A stretch of 43,764 bases of DNA from a virus. Each line of letters starts with the position of its first letter. The stretch's first letter is position 1. The notes under the pieces were generated by a model. The model did no database searches. It had not been told where the DNA came from and was given only the letters and a program-made list of their open reading frames with translations. Below, one piece after another: positions 10,550-18,702 of the stretch. The position numbers and the translations under genes were made by a program. The DNA is taken from positions 1 through 43,764 of the IMG/VR virus record IMGVR_UViG_3300031884_000053; one strand, 5' to 3'.

Positions 10550-11116
10550 TCAGAAACCCGGCACCACGCAGTTTTCAAATTTAGATGCCGCCGCCTGCAC
10601 CGCATTAGTCACGGCGGTTATGCTTTCTGGCAATTGCGTCAGTTGGGTTTCCAAAGTGTCAATCTGATGAGTTAGTTTGGTGATGTCGTTATTGAGGGTT
10701 TGATATGCGCTGTTCAACGCCAAAAGCTGCTCAACAATCGTGGCTAGAGATGTGGTGTTAACGGTGATCATTGCCGCAGCCTGCGCTTGGAGATACGATA
10801 CTATGCCGCCCACATCTGTCGCGGTCAAAGCCGATGCCGTGGTCAATTGAGCGCTAAGAGCGGTTTGTGAACTTTGCCACCCCGCAATGGCCGCAATTTG
10901 ATTGTATAGATTTAAGGCGTCTTGCTCTGTTTGATTTAGCGTAGCCGTGACGGCATTATATTGAGCCGTAACAGCGGCCAGCGTTTGATTCAGGCTGCCT
11001 ACGATATTTGTGGCAAGGCTGGTTAGCTGATTACAGTTAGAGGCGAGATTAATGCTGATGATACCATTTTGGACCACCAGTTCATTGTAAGGAGTGCTTC
11101 CCTGTGGAACTGACAT
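10550..11116 (-). CDS. Coiled-coil baseplate-region protein
   Basis: This 188-aa protein is almost entirely helical, with heptad-like spacing (NQTEQDALNLYNQIAAIA, LNNDITKLTHQIDTLETQLT). It is rich in Gln, Thr, Ala and Asn, poor in charge, and ends CVVPGF. It sits between the spike protein and the gp25-like wedge. It could be a baseplate rod or fibre-stalk component. No known family was recognised. Confidence 0.6.
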   Translation of the reverse strand: MSVPQGSTPYNELVVQNGIISINLASNCNQLTSLATNIVGSLNQTLAAVTAQYNAVTATLNQTEQDALNLYNQIAAIAGWQSSQTALSAQLTTASALTATDVGGIVSYLQAQAAAMITVNTTSLATIVEQLLALNSAYQTLNNDITKLTHQIDTLETQLTQLPESITAVTNAVQAAASKFENCVVPGF

Positions 11117-11126
11117 TTTAAATCCC

Positions 11127-11708
11127 TCAATAGATATTAGTGACTATGCCGTCTTGCACAGTGACCGTCAATCCTTCAGCCGTCGTGAACGTTCCCGTTG
11201 CCCCTGATCCCACGACAACATTGCCACTAACAAATTCGCTGCCTTGCAAGGTAGTTCCCGAGGCAGAAACAGACGCATAAGAATTGCCAGTGGGCTCTAG
11301 CAACGTGGTGGCTTGGGAATTGATGAATGTCTCTTTGGTGCTACCTAGCCAGAAGAATGTCATGGTGGACAAATTGCCGACCGTATCCTGCAAGTTCGGC
11401 ACACCTGCGCCAAGCCCCGTTAACCCGCCCGTGCGGAAATCGGCAGACAATGCCACGCCAATATCGCCTATCTGGATGGGGTATTGAATGTAAGGAGGCT
11501 TCCCCACCGGCATAGTCATTTGAGGCAATGGCGCTGGCGTTACGGCAACTTCAAAGTTAACAGTCACAATGCCGGGATTGATGATTGCGACTACTGTGCA
11601 GGGCAGCCCTTTGCCGAGGGCTTGCACTGCGTCCTGCGCCTTAGCGCGCATCATTTTATTAAGTGAATCGCCAATAAACAGCTTTTGAGAGGCGTCATCA
11701 TACATCAT
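11127..11708 (-). CDS. Baseplate spike protein (gpV/gp45-like, OB-fold plus beta-helix)
   Basis: In this 193-aa protein residues about 30-110 look like the OB-fold of phage spikes (GLPCTVVAIINPGIVTVNFE, then IGDIGVALSADF). The last 60 residues are Gly/Ser/Thr/Val repeats (GTTLQGSEFVSGNVVVGSGA) suited to a short membrane-piercing beta-helix. The start forms TAATG with the hub gene stop. The spike caps the tail tube and punctures the outer membrane. The short helix fits a minimal contractile tail. Confidence 0.8.
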   Translation of the reverse strand: MMYDDASQKLFIGDSLNKMMRAKAQDAVQALGKGLPCTVVAIINPGIVTVNFEVAVTPAPLPQMTMPVGKPPYIQYPIQIGDIGVALSADFRTGGLTGLGAGVPNLQDTVGNLSTMTFFWLGSTKETFINSQATTLLEPTGNSYASVSASGTTLQGSEFVSGNVVVGSGATGTFTTAEGLTVTVQDGIVTNIY

Positions 11709-12775
11709 TAGCTTACGTAACTTTCAGAAATAACGAGAGGAGACGCCTGAGTGCTATAAGCGGTATAATTACTAATCCAGCTTTGCGCGCTTGGTTCTCT
11801 GGAATTGCCAACGTGTTGTATGCTTTGTATTATCCAAGTGCCATTAAAAGCATTTTTGACCCTTGCATTGCTGGCGCTATTTGAATTTGTAACAGCTTGT
11901 AGACCCGCAATTAAGGGTAAAGTGATTTCGCTAGAGATTGTCAGATCACATCTTAAAACAGTGTTAAATTGAATAGTGTTGTTTCCTAGCCAAGTTGGCT
12001 GACCTATAATATCTTGTTGCTTAATGTCTATTGCTTTAGATTTTGTTTTGCTGCCATCCGTAGCCACTATTCCATTGCCTTGCCGAAATATTTTAACACC
12101 TTGATATGGCTTTCCATTCAACGTGGTGGTTAAAATATTCTGACTAACATTGGTAACATAATTCCCCAATTGCTGAATGGTCTGAAAGACAGCGCCTTCA
12201 TCTTGTGGCAGTATCAATCTGTCATCAACGCTTACCGTGATCTTAGTTCCCGGAAACGCAATGTTTAAACAATTAGATAAAACATCTCCCAGCTTCTGCC
12301 CCTTTTTCCAAATAAATTGTAAGTTGGCTGGTGTTGACTGAGTGTTTCCTAAATCAGAAGTTATGATAAACTCTAGTGTCTGATTGAGACCCTGCCAGTT
12401 TCCAAACGCTTGATATATTTCACCGGCAACAAGCAATCCCGCTTGGCCGCTGTTGACTGCGTCATTTGCCAAGGGAAGTCCCGGCTGCATTCCCCCATAA
12501 ATCTGAATAGGAGCGTTGTTGAAATCAGAAGCCAGCGAAATTTGAGCTTTTGTAGGACCCCAGATTCTAACCCACCCTTGCCCATTGGGCTGATCGTATG
12601 ATGTAACGGGAAGTACAAATTCAACTTGTTGAGCGCCTAAATCCGCCTTGCCACTAACCCCATTGTTGGCACTTAGCTGGTTAGTCCACATTGCCGGGGC
12701 AAGATTGCTGGCAGAGGATAGACCAGTTTGTACTTTGGTTTCTGCACCAACAAGAATCTGATAATACCGGCTCAT
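11708..12775 (-). CDS. Baseplate hub protein (gp27/gpD-like)
   Basis: This 355-aa protein lies immediately before the spike gene, with TAATG coupling, as hub and spike genes normally pair. It is beta-rich with a conserved-looking segment SNCLNIAFPGTKITVSVDDR and a C-terminal INVxHxG-like run (NGTWIIQSIQHVGNSREP) seen in tail hub proteins. It forms the ring between tube and spike. The family assignment rests mainly on size and gene order. Confidence 0.75.
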   Translation of the reverse strand: MSRYYQILVGAETKVQTGLSSASNLAPAMWTNQLSANNGVSGKADLGAQQVEFVLPVTSYDQPNGQGWVRIWGPTKAQISLASDFNNAPIQIYGGMQPGLPLANDAVNSGQAGLLVAGEIYQAFGNWQGLNQTLEFIITSDLGNTQSTPANLQFIWKKGQKLGDVLSNCLNIAFPGTKITVSVDDRLILPQDEGAVFQTIQQLGNYVTNVSQNILTTTLNGKPYQGVKIFRQGNGIVATDGSKTKSKAIDIKQQDIIGQPTWLGNNTIQFNTVLRCDLTISSEITLPLIAGLQAVTNSNSASNARVKNAFNGTWIIQSIQHVGNSREPSAQSWISNYTAYSTQASPLVISESYVS

Positions 12776-13044
12776 GGAGTGACTTCAAAATTATTTGTGG
12801 AAACCCTGTAAACCAAAGTTGAAGTAGTGAAATATCCCTGCATCAAATTTATGTCGTATTCTGGAGGAGAGCCAGTCAATGGTTTAGATACGATCAATTC
12901 ATTTTGTAGCGTATATACATTTAAAATCCAGCGCCTTCCAAAAAGTCTCCATGTGACAACTGCGCTATATTGCTGCCCATCCAATGTAGGCAAAAAGGCA
13001 AAATTTTCATTAATGGTTGGCGTGAACTGAGTTAAAGTGGTCAT
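12772..13044 (-). CDS. Baseplate hub plug protein (Pam3 gp18-like / DUF6983)
   Basis: This 90-aa protein shows the compact pattern LDGQQYSAVVTWRLFGRRWI, then YDINLMQGYFTTSTLVYR, which I recognise as the small plug family described in the cyanophage Pam3 baseplate. It is thought to fill or stabilise the hub. It overlaps the hub gene start by ATGA and has no membrane or signal segments. Confidence 0.75.
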   Translation of the reverse strand: MTTLTQFTPTINENFAFLPTLDGQQYSAVVTWRLFGRRWILNVYTLQNELIVSKPLTGSPPEYDINLMQGYFTTSTLVYRVSTNNFEVTP

Positions 13045-13045
13045 T

Positions 13046-13810
13046 TCACAGACTCACTGAAATGGGACTAATTGATGTAAGCGATGGTGCATTTAAAGAA
13101 GATGATGGGGGCGCCAAATTGGCGGCCAAAGAGCCCGCATTTGAAGGCACAAAGTTTTGCGAGATATTCGCGGACGGATCGTTATAGTAAACGGTAATGG
13201 GATTATACCCCGGCGGATCACCAGCGCTATATGTTTGATTGGTGGTTTTTGCCATACCTTGATTTTGCGATCCCTGCAGGGTGCTCGCCGTGATAAGCGG
13301 TTGCATGAAATTCCAAACCCAACGCACTTGAGTTTGTCCGCCTTCATCTTCCTCCGTCGCGTCTACTAGCGTGGTCAAAAGACACCCCTGATATACATAA
13401 CTAGGGGTTGATACGTTATACCATCCGCCCAGAGCGGTGTGCTGATCTAAGCGCTGTTTCAAATTAGTGATAATAGAGAGTTTAGTGTCCATTGAAATGG
13501 AACTATTAGCAGGGACCAGCATTTCCAAAGAAATTTCAAGTGGCGCTGTAATTATGGCATTTGCCGCAGTAGTTTGATTGGAAAATGGATAAGTGGCAAC
13601 TTCATTATTCATTAATGTATGGCCGGGTATTGGCCTAAAACTAGCAAATGTCGGACTGCCCGGCGCGGCGCGGCCAGTCAAGCCGGCGCTATAATTTAAT
13701 TGCTGCAAGAGGGTTTCAATGCCCATTACGCCGGTTTTGGCGATACCATTAATCAAAGCAATAGGACTTATCTGAAAACGATATTCATAATCGCTAATGT
13801 TAATGGTCAT
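13046..13810 (-). CDS. Baseplate or tube-initiator protein
   Basis: This 254-aa protein lies between tape measure and plug, where contractile phages encode the tube initiator or inner baseplate ring. The centre is a mixed beta domain (PLEISLEMLVPANSSISMD, YNVSTPSYVYQGCLLTTLVD). The C-terminal 70 residues are low-complexity Ser/Pro/Asn-rich and probably disordered. It overlaps the tape-measure stop by 4 nt. No exact family name is claimed. Confidence 0.65.
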   Translation of the reverse strand: MTINISDYEYRFQISPIALINGIAKTGVMGIETLLQQLNYSAGLTGRAAPGSPTFASFRPIPGHTLMNNEVATYPFSNQTTAANAIITAPLEISLEMLVPANSSISMDTKLSIITNLKQRLDQHTALGGWYNVSTPSYVYQGCLLTTLVDATEEDEGGQTQVRWVWNFMQPLITASTLQGSQNQGMAKTTNQTYSAGDPPGYNPITVYYNDPSANISQNFVPSNAGSLAANLAPPSSSLNAPSLTSISPISVSL

Positions 13811-15588
13811 TGGCTTGCGTTTCTCTTGAGTGCTATCGGCAAGTTTCCGCTTGGAGAATGCTGGTGCGGAAGTTTGTTTACCACAGTAGTCTTAACGTAA
13901 ATAGAAGCCTTTTTCTTTGGTTTTGACGAATGCAAAATGGGTTTGTTTTGCAGTTCTGGATGGCCCAATAGTCGCATAACGTAATTATGCGTTTCCCATT
14001 GCGATTTGTCGCCCTGCCACGGAATTTTCTTAGCCCATTCCAAATCGCTTATTTTACCCGTTCTAGGGTCTCCGAAGTGTTTGTTCCAGTAATTAACCGC
14101 TGCTGGCCCCGCATTATATGCTGCATATATTAAAGCGGGATCTGCGTCATATAGATTATTAAGATATGTAACAAAAGTTCTGCCGAGGAGTTTGTTATAC
14201 ACCTCTCCCTGTGGCGTTTTGGCATTAAGCAACTGAGGATCGTATGTAACAAAAGCCTGAGACGCCGCAAACTTGGCGGTTTCTGGCATCAACTGGGATA
14301 TTCCCATTGCGCCCTTACTACTTACTTGCCCTTGTTGCCCATGCTCCCCTATTGTCACTATATTGGAATATAGATCATTAGATAGTTTAGGATTTGACGT
14401 ATTTATAGCGTTTGCCGAGGAAGAGTCTCCAAATCTAAACAAATGCGCCACTTTATCCAGCATCGGGACAATCTCTTTAAGATCATCCGCCAATTTACCA
14501 AACCAAGTTACGCATTCTGACAACTTGGGATCAAGTTGCCCAAGCCCATTAATGAATGTATCTTTAAGTTTAGATGTGGAATTATCCATCGCTGCTACAA
14601 AATCAGCGGCGGCATCACCCGTGCTTCTTGTGATGCCCATTTTAGATAAATCTTCACCCTTCGCCATTGATGCTTTTAGTTTAGCCTCGGAAGTGCCAGC
14701 TAAACGGATCAATGCGTCTGGGCTTAAAAAGCTAGTCAATCCTTGGCGACTAGCTAAATCAAGATTTTGCCCTTGCTGTATAAAAAGCCTTCGTGCACGA
14801 AGAACTGCCTCGTTTGTCAATTTAGCAGTGTTGGCATTGCGTGGGTTCAATCCCAAAAGACCAAAAGTACTCCAAGCCTGCGGAGTTCTTTGCATGATAG
14901 CCATGCTTTGAATGGCCTGATCTACATCATAATATCTTTGCTGATTGTTTTCTGCATATTCCAATTCGCCCGGAGACACGCCCATGCCGCCAGCGCGGCG
15001 ATAAATGCCAGCCGCATATTTGTTCACGCCATAGGCGGCTGTGGCGACCAATCCTGCGCCAGCAAGCGCACCAGCAACAGCCGTCCCAATACCAGAAACA
15101 ATGCCGCCAGCAACGCCCGCTAAAGCCTCTCCGGCGACTTCTGAGGCAACTCCTAGGCCCCCTCCAGCCGATTGAGCGAGTTCCCCAATATGTCCGCCGC
15201 CTGCCGCCCAATTCCCAAGTGAACCCGCAAACCCGCCAGCGCTTGCAGCATAATCTTTGACGTTTTTAATAGACTCTTTGCGACGACGAGCGGTCTCTTC
15301 GTCCCTTCTGCGCAAATCATTATCTTCTTGTTTGCGCTTTTGTGCAGCGGTTTGTAGCTTTCTGTCTCTTTTATCTTCTTCCTCAGCTAGTCTTTTAGTG
15401 GCTTCCATTTGCTTATCAATGGAGACAGCCAAATCAACGCTTGTAGACAGTAAGTCTTTGATGCTTTCATTTACATCATTCCAGATTTCGGGTTGCTCCT
15501 GAACCTGATCTTGATATTTCTTGAAAGCATCTAAAAAATTCTTGAAGTCTTCATCATCTATGGGGATTTGTATAATAGGAGCGACCAT
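13807..15588 (-). CDS. Tape measure protein with lytic transglycosylase domain
   Basis: In this 593-aa protein residues 40-112 are a strongly charged coiled coil. Residues 115-195 are Gly/Ala-rich hydrophobic helices. A helical tape-measure part follows. Residues about 400-505 form an SLT domain with Glu415 as likely catalytic residue (IGEHGQQGQVSSKGAMGISQ, then LIYAAYNAGPAAVNYW). The SLT domain opens peptidoglycan during DNA injection, and the helical part sets tail length. AAGGAG overlapping the stop of the frameshift ORF serves the ATG at 15588. At the usual 0.15 nm per residue this predicts a short tail of about 90 nm (inference). Confidence 0.88.
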   Translation of the reverse strand: MVAPIIQIPIDDEDFKNFLDAFKKYQDQVQEQPEIWNDVNESIKDLLSTSVDLAVSIDKQMEATKRLAEEEDKRDRKLQTAAQKRKQEDNDLRRRDEETARRRKESIKNVKDYAASAGGFAGSLGNWAAGGGHIGELAQSAGGGLGVASEVAGEALAGVAGGIVSGIGTAVAGALAGAGLVATAAYGVNKYAAGIYRRAGGMGVSPGELEYAENNQQRYYDVDQAIQSMAIMQRTPQAWSTFGLLGLNPRNANTAKLTNEAVLRARRLFIQQGQNLDLASRQGLTSFLSPDALIRLAGTSEAKLKASMAKGEDLSKMGITRSTGDAAADFVAAMDNSTSKLKDTFINGLGQLDPKLSECVTWFGKLADDLKEIVPMLDKVAHLFRFGDSSSANAINTSNPKLSNDLYSNIVTIGEHGQQGQVSSKGAMGISQLMPETAKFAASQAFVTYDPQLLNAKTPQGEVYNKLLGRTFVTYLNNLYDADPALIYAAYNAGPAAVNYWNKHFGDPRTGKISDLEWAKKIPWQGDKSQWETHNYVMRLLGHPELQNKPILHSSKPKKKASIYVKTTVVNKLPHQHSPSGNLPIALKRNASQ

Positions 15589-15603
15589 TTCTATATTGCT
15601 CCT

Positions 15604-15930
15604 TTATCTTGAGCCAGAAAGCATTGTAGCTAAAACAGTGAAACCATCCATTAAATATCTTTGCCTGAATGATTCAGCGGAAATATAGGATTCCCAAGGC
15701 TCGCCTTTGTCTTTGAAATATTCATTCCAGCCTTCGCTTGCCAAATACTGCAAGCTCTGTGAGATTATGCTAGGCTGTTCTCTCCAGTAATCTCTTCTGC
15801 CTTGTATGTCTTCAAAGAATTGGCGTATTCCATACAGTTTAAGGACGTAGTCTGTAGTCGATAGATTACAACTAAACCTTGAACAATCGTCGTTCTGTCC
15901 TGTTTGGGCGGAATTAGCGAACCCACAGTA
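15604..15930 (-). CDS. Minus-1 frameshift extension of the tail assembly chaperone (gpT-like)
   Basis: After a T-TTT-TTT slippery site at 15930-15936 the minus-1 frame stays open for 108 codons to TAA at 15604-15606. Its translation is protein-like (DYVLKLYGIRQFFEDIQGRR, then LQYLASEGWNEYFKDKGEPW). It has no start codon of its own before its last 20 residues. Fused to the first 142 residues of the chaperone it gives about 250 aa. Established knowledge: nearly all long-tailed phages make such a low-level fusion to load the tape measure, and the gene pair sits just before it, as here. Confidence 0.8.
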   Translation of the reverse strand, partial: YCGFANSAQTGQNDDCSRFSCNLSTTDYVLKLYGIRQFFEDIQGRRDYWREQPSIISQSLQYLASEGWNEYFKDKGEPWESYISAESFRQRYLMDGFTVLATMLSGSR

Positions 15931-16355
15931 AAAAAAGTCAGAAAGTTCATAACCTCCGATTTTTCTTCAGGGGTTATGATGGCTTTAGTAATGGCATCAT
16001 GCAGGGTTATAGAACTCCATCCATTATCTTTGTTGGGGGCTATAACATTGCTTAACCGCGTAATTTCAGCGAGAAGTCCACTTTCGCCGCCAACCCCATC
16101 AGAATCACTCCACCAATCAACTCCGGGATAGCGCGCTGTCGTTTTGGCGGTTTCTTTCAAAACCAATGCGGCAACTGCTGGCGCTGTTCTCGGGTCGAGA
16201 GTATTCTGAATAAAGGCACTCCAAGTCTTTGCCAACACCATGTAGTAAAACTCGAAAGTTTCTGGCCTAATTGGCGTGGAATGAACGTAAATAGTCGTGC
16301 CATCTTCACGAATAAGGGGGATTACAAGATTGAGTTGGCGGTTAATTGTGACCAT
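15765..16355 (-). CDS. Tail assembly chaperone, zero-frame product (gpG-like)
   Basis: This 196-aa protein lies between tube and tape-measure genes and begins MVTINRQLNLVIPLIREDGT. It is mostly helical and has no catalytic motifs. Its location and the frameshift extension make it the gpG-type chaperone that coats the tape measure before tube polymerisation. The slippery run falls in the codons for FF at residues 141-142, so about 54 residues are unique to the unshifted form. Confidence 0.8.
   Translation of the reverse strand: MVTINRQLNLVIPLIREDGTTIYVHSTPIRPETFEFYYMVLAKTWSAFIQNTLDPRTAPAVAALVLKETAKTTARYPGVDWWSDSDGVGGESGLLAEITRLSNVIAPNKDNGWSSITLHDAITKAIITPEEKSEVMNFLTFFTVGSLIPPKQDRTTIVQGLVVIYRLQTTSLNCMEYANSLKTYKAEEITGENSLA
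15930..15936 (-). promoter_or_regulatory. Slippery heptamer for minus-1 ribosomal frameshift
   Basis: On the minus strand the zero-frame codons are ACT TTT TTT ACT, which present the canonical X-XXY-YYZ heptamer T-TTT-TTT. The minus-1 frame from this point is exactly 109 codons including its stop. It is the only perfect heptamer found in the shared open region. No downstream stimulatory pseudoknot was worked out. Confidence 0.8.
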
Positions 16356-16376
16356 TGCGAGTGTCCAATTTCAGAA

Positions 16377-16814
16377 TTAAACAAAAAGAGTAGAGTTGAT
16401 GTAGTAAATGCCCTTCAGCATAACAGGGAAGTCATTGCTTTCGCCGGTCAGGTCCAGATCGGCAATGTTTTGCAGAATGCAGTTGCTGATATAGTAGGAG
16501 CCAAGCAAAGAGGAATCTGTTACAATAGAAATGTCACCAATAGCGGCATTGGTGGTGCGCTGTTTCTCCCACTGCTGCGCAAGGTATTGGCTCTTGTTGA
16601 GATACATCTGCACCGTCACGACTTGATAAAGACGCGGAGACGGCACCGAGCCAGTCAGGGTGGCGATGTAATCACTTGTGTCGCCCTCAAAGGTAATGCG
16701 CGCAACCTTGGTGCCGAAAAACCCAGAAGTGACATTGAGATTGGGGTGACTGATAACCGAGACGCTGGTTAGAGCGCGGTTAAGAGTGCCCTGAGGGATA
16801 ATAGGATTAGCCAT
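16377..16814 (-). CDS. Tail tube protein
   Basis: This 145-aa protein follows the sheath gene in transcription order and precedes the chaperone pair, the fixed place of the tube gene. It is beta-rich (SPRLYQVVTVQMYLNKSQYL), with a helix and a C-terminal strand YYINSTLFV. Its size is close to T4 gp19. Hexameric rings of this protein would form the inner tube pushed through the cell envelope by the sheath. Confidence 0.8.
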   Translation of the reverse strand: MANPIIPQGTLNRALTSVSVISHPNLNVTSGFFGTKVARITFEGDTSDYIATLTGSVPSPRLYQVVTVQMYLNKSQYLAQQWEKQRTTNAAIGDISIVTDSSLLGSYYISNCILQNIADLDLTGESNDFPVMLKGIYYINSTLFV

Positions 16815-16839
16815 GGTTTTTTGTCCCTAGAATGGTTTG

Positions 16840-18228
16840 TTAGCCGATCAAAAGCGTAGTGGCTTCAATGTTGAAGTAAACATTGAGGAACGGAAGCTGC
16901 GGAACCCATACGCATGACAGACCGGCATATTTACCAATCCCATAGTCATTTGGATTTTCGTTAGCATATGCTTGCATAGGCTCGGCGTTCACAACAATCT
17001 GGCCCGCATAATTACCGGCATTCAGATTTGCCAAAAACTGCGCAATGGGAAGCTGAGTGGCAACAACCTGCCCATTACCAAGGCCAGCACTGACGCCCGA
17101 ATTGGCAACAGCCAAAACGCGATTCTGAAGGCGGTTAATGCCCTGCTGATTGTAATACAGCGGATTGAGGCTAGATGCCGATCCGACGATCACCTCATTG
17201 GCAATGGCCTGCCCCATGTTAATCTGAGCCCAGTCAACGGAATACCAGAAGTTCCAGAAATTGCCGTCCGACATTTTGCCCTGAAAGACGATATTGCTGG
17301 AAATGCCGCCCTGCTGGCCCGTACCAATCCAACCGACATTAGCCGTTGCAAGTTGTTGCAGGATGGATTGATTGCCGGTCACAGGATAGGCCGTGGTGCC
17401 ATAACTAGGGGAATAGCTAAGGGGGACCAGCTTGTTTGTGCTGGACGGGTTTTGGGCCAGCGCATTGCCAAACGCCGAGGCAAGGGTAAATTCAGTCGAA
17501 GGGGCCGCAGGTGCATTCACTTCTGCATAAACACACTTCAGACCGGCGTAGACCGCCCTATTGGCAACAGTCGTCGTGACCCAGAAATAAACCTGCGAAT
17601 TAGTCGAGGTATAATTACTAAGAAACGTCAGGAATGCCGCCTGATCGTCCCACTCTGCGGGAACGAGATAGTTGTAAATCTGCCCCGGAGTATTTGCAAC
17701 GCTGGCAATGAACGTGGCAAGATCGGGGACATTCTCAGTCGCGGTGCCCTCACCCAGTTCAACAATGTAAATGCTGGGCACGCCTTGACCCGCAAAGTAG
17801 GTGGTGCCCATAGCAAGCAACTCACCCACCGCGCCAAGCGTCACAGTGCCCGGAGTGGTCTCCACGCCGGGATTGGTCGCCAAGGGATAGGTCAGCGTTG
17901 TGGTGCCCGTTATAGTGCCCGTAAACGTGCCATTATATCCTATGGGGCTTGCGCCAGAGATGGTGATCGGAATAACGTCGGCGCTAGTCCAGCCATGCGG
18001 CGTAGTCGTCGTAACGGTGACAACGCCCGTAGACCAAGTAAGCGATGCAATGGCCTTGCCGGGTGCCAGCAATGCAGTCAGCTGAGTGATGTTGCTGACC
18101 AGAGTGGCAGTGCCGGGGGTAAGGGAAGATCCCCCCTGCGAAACAAGACCACCAGTCTGCTGAATCGTGTTTGGCGAAGGTGCCAATACCACTGAGGTAT
18201 TGACGGTGACAATATTAGTAGTGGTCAT
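16840..18228 (-). CDS. Tail sheath protein (DUF3383-like)
   Basis: This 462-aa protein has conserved-looking sheath segments: YLVPAEWDDQAAFLTFLSNY, TSTNSQVYFWVTT and the C-terminal LSCVWVPQLPFLNVYFNIEA that ends in a tube-facing strand. The length is usual for minimal sheaths. Residues about 60-130 hold an inserted beta-domain (VTTTTPHGWTSADVIPITIS, GYNGTFTG) also found in the baseplate J and head-decoration proteins. Sheath subunits contract to drive the tube. A long opposite-strand frame over this gene is a shadow. Confidence 0.88.
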   Translation of the reverse strand: MTTTNIVTVNTSVVLAPSPNTIQQTGGLVSQGGSSLTPGTATLVSNITQLTALLAPGKAIASLTWSTGVVTVTTTTPHGWTSADVIPITISGASPIGYNGTFTGTITGTTTLTYPLATNPGVETTPGTVTLGAVGELLAMGTTYFAGQGVPSIYIVELGEGTATENVPDLATFIASVANTPGQIYNYLVPAEWDDQAAFLTFLSNYTSTNSQVYFWVTTTVANRAVYAGLKCVYAEVNAPAAPSTEFTLASAFGNALAQNPSSTNKLVPLSYSPSYGTTAYPVTGNQSILQQLATANVGWIGTGQQGGISSNIVFQGKMSDGNFWNFWYSVDWAQINMGQAIANEVIVGSASSLNPLYYNQQGINRLQNRVLAVANSGVSAGLGNGQVVATQLPIAQFLANLNAGNYAGQIVVNAEPMQAYANENPNDYGIGKYAGLSCVWVPQLPFLNVYFNIEATTLLIG

Positions 18229-18274
18229 GTTAATGCCCTCTGGTCAGGGTTGAAGGTTGTTGGTTATTTACTGA

Positions 18275-18679
18275 TTAAGTAAAGTTGCCAACGGCCATAA
18301 CAGACACGTTTGCGCCAGCCGTTACATACCAACCGGGGTTCGCAGTTGTAGCGGCTTTGGCCTGCACCAGAACCTGAAAAGGCTTAAGGTCGGCAACCGA
18401 AGTAGCGCCGCCAGCAAACAGCACGATTCCAGTCGAGCCAGAGCCATCATAAAGCGTCACAGCGCCCGGCGAAGTGGAGGAGGGAACGATAGTAATCGCA
18501 TAAAGCGTATCGCCTACAGCGCCAGTGGCACCGAGAACGGCCTTTGTGGAACTAGCGGCCACCTGAATATGCGTTTCATTCTTTTCAGTAACGCGCAGAT
18601 TGCCCGCCGAATCAAGATTGGTAAACGCAACGCCACCCGAGGGGTTGAGGGCGGACTGAGCAGCAAGATTCTGACCCAT
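18275..18679 (-). CDS. Small virion protein beside the sheath gene
   Basis: This 134-aa protein starts MGQNLAAQSALNPSGGVAFT. It has a beta-sandwich composition with repeated Gly/Ala/Val strands and one helix-free core (GDTLYAITIVPSSTSPGAVT). It lies between neck and sheath genes. Similar small proteins are head-fibre or decoration proteins in other phages, but no family was confirmed. A short perfect 6-bp palindrome straddles its stop codon. Confidence 0.55.
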   Translation of the reverse strand: MGQNLAAQSALNPSGGVAFTNLDSAGNLRVTEKNETHIQVAASSTKAVLGATGAVGDTLYAITIVPSSTSPGAVTLYDGSGSTGIVLFAGGATSVADLKPFQVLVQAKAATTANPGWYVTAGANVSVMAVGNFT

Positions 18680-18702
18680 ATTAAATACTCCTTAAAGTTA
18701 AT

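Noticed and set aside
15837-15843. CTTAAAC as the frameshift site of the tail chaperone
   Set aside because: It does not fit X-XXY-YYZ, whereas an exact T-TTT-TTT lies upstream at 15930-15936 and the minus-1 frame is open from there.
16972-18195. 407-residue plus-strand frame over the sheath gene
   Set aside because: It is antisense to a clear sheath protein, its translation is Arg/Gly/His-rich without domains, and it fits no operon.
18229-18274. Palindrome TTTACT...AGTAAA near the sheath start as a terminator
   Set aside because: There is only a 6-bp AT-rich stem with no U-tract, and it overlaps a stop codon. Too weak to call.
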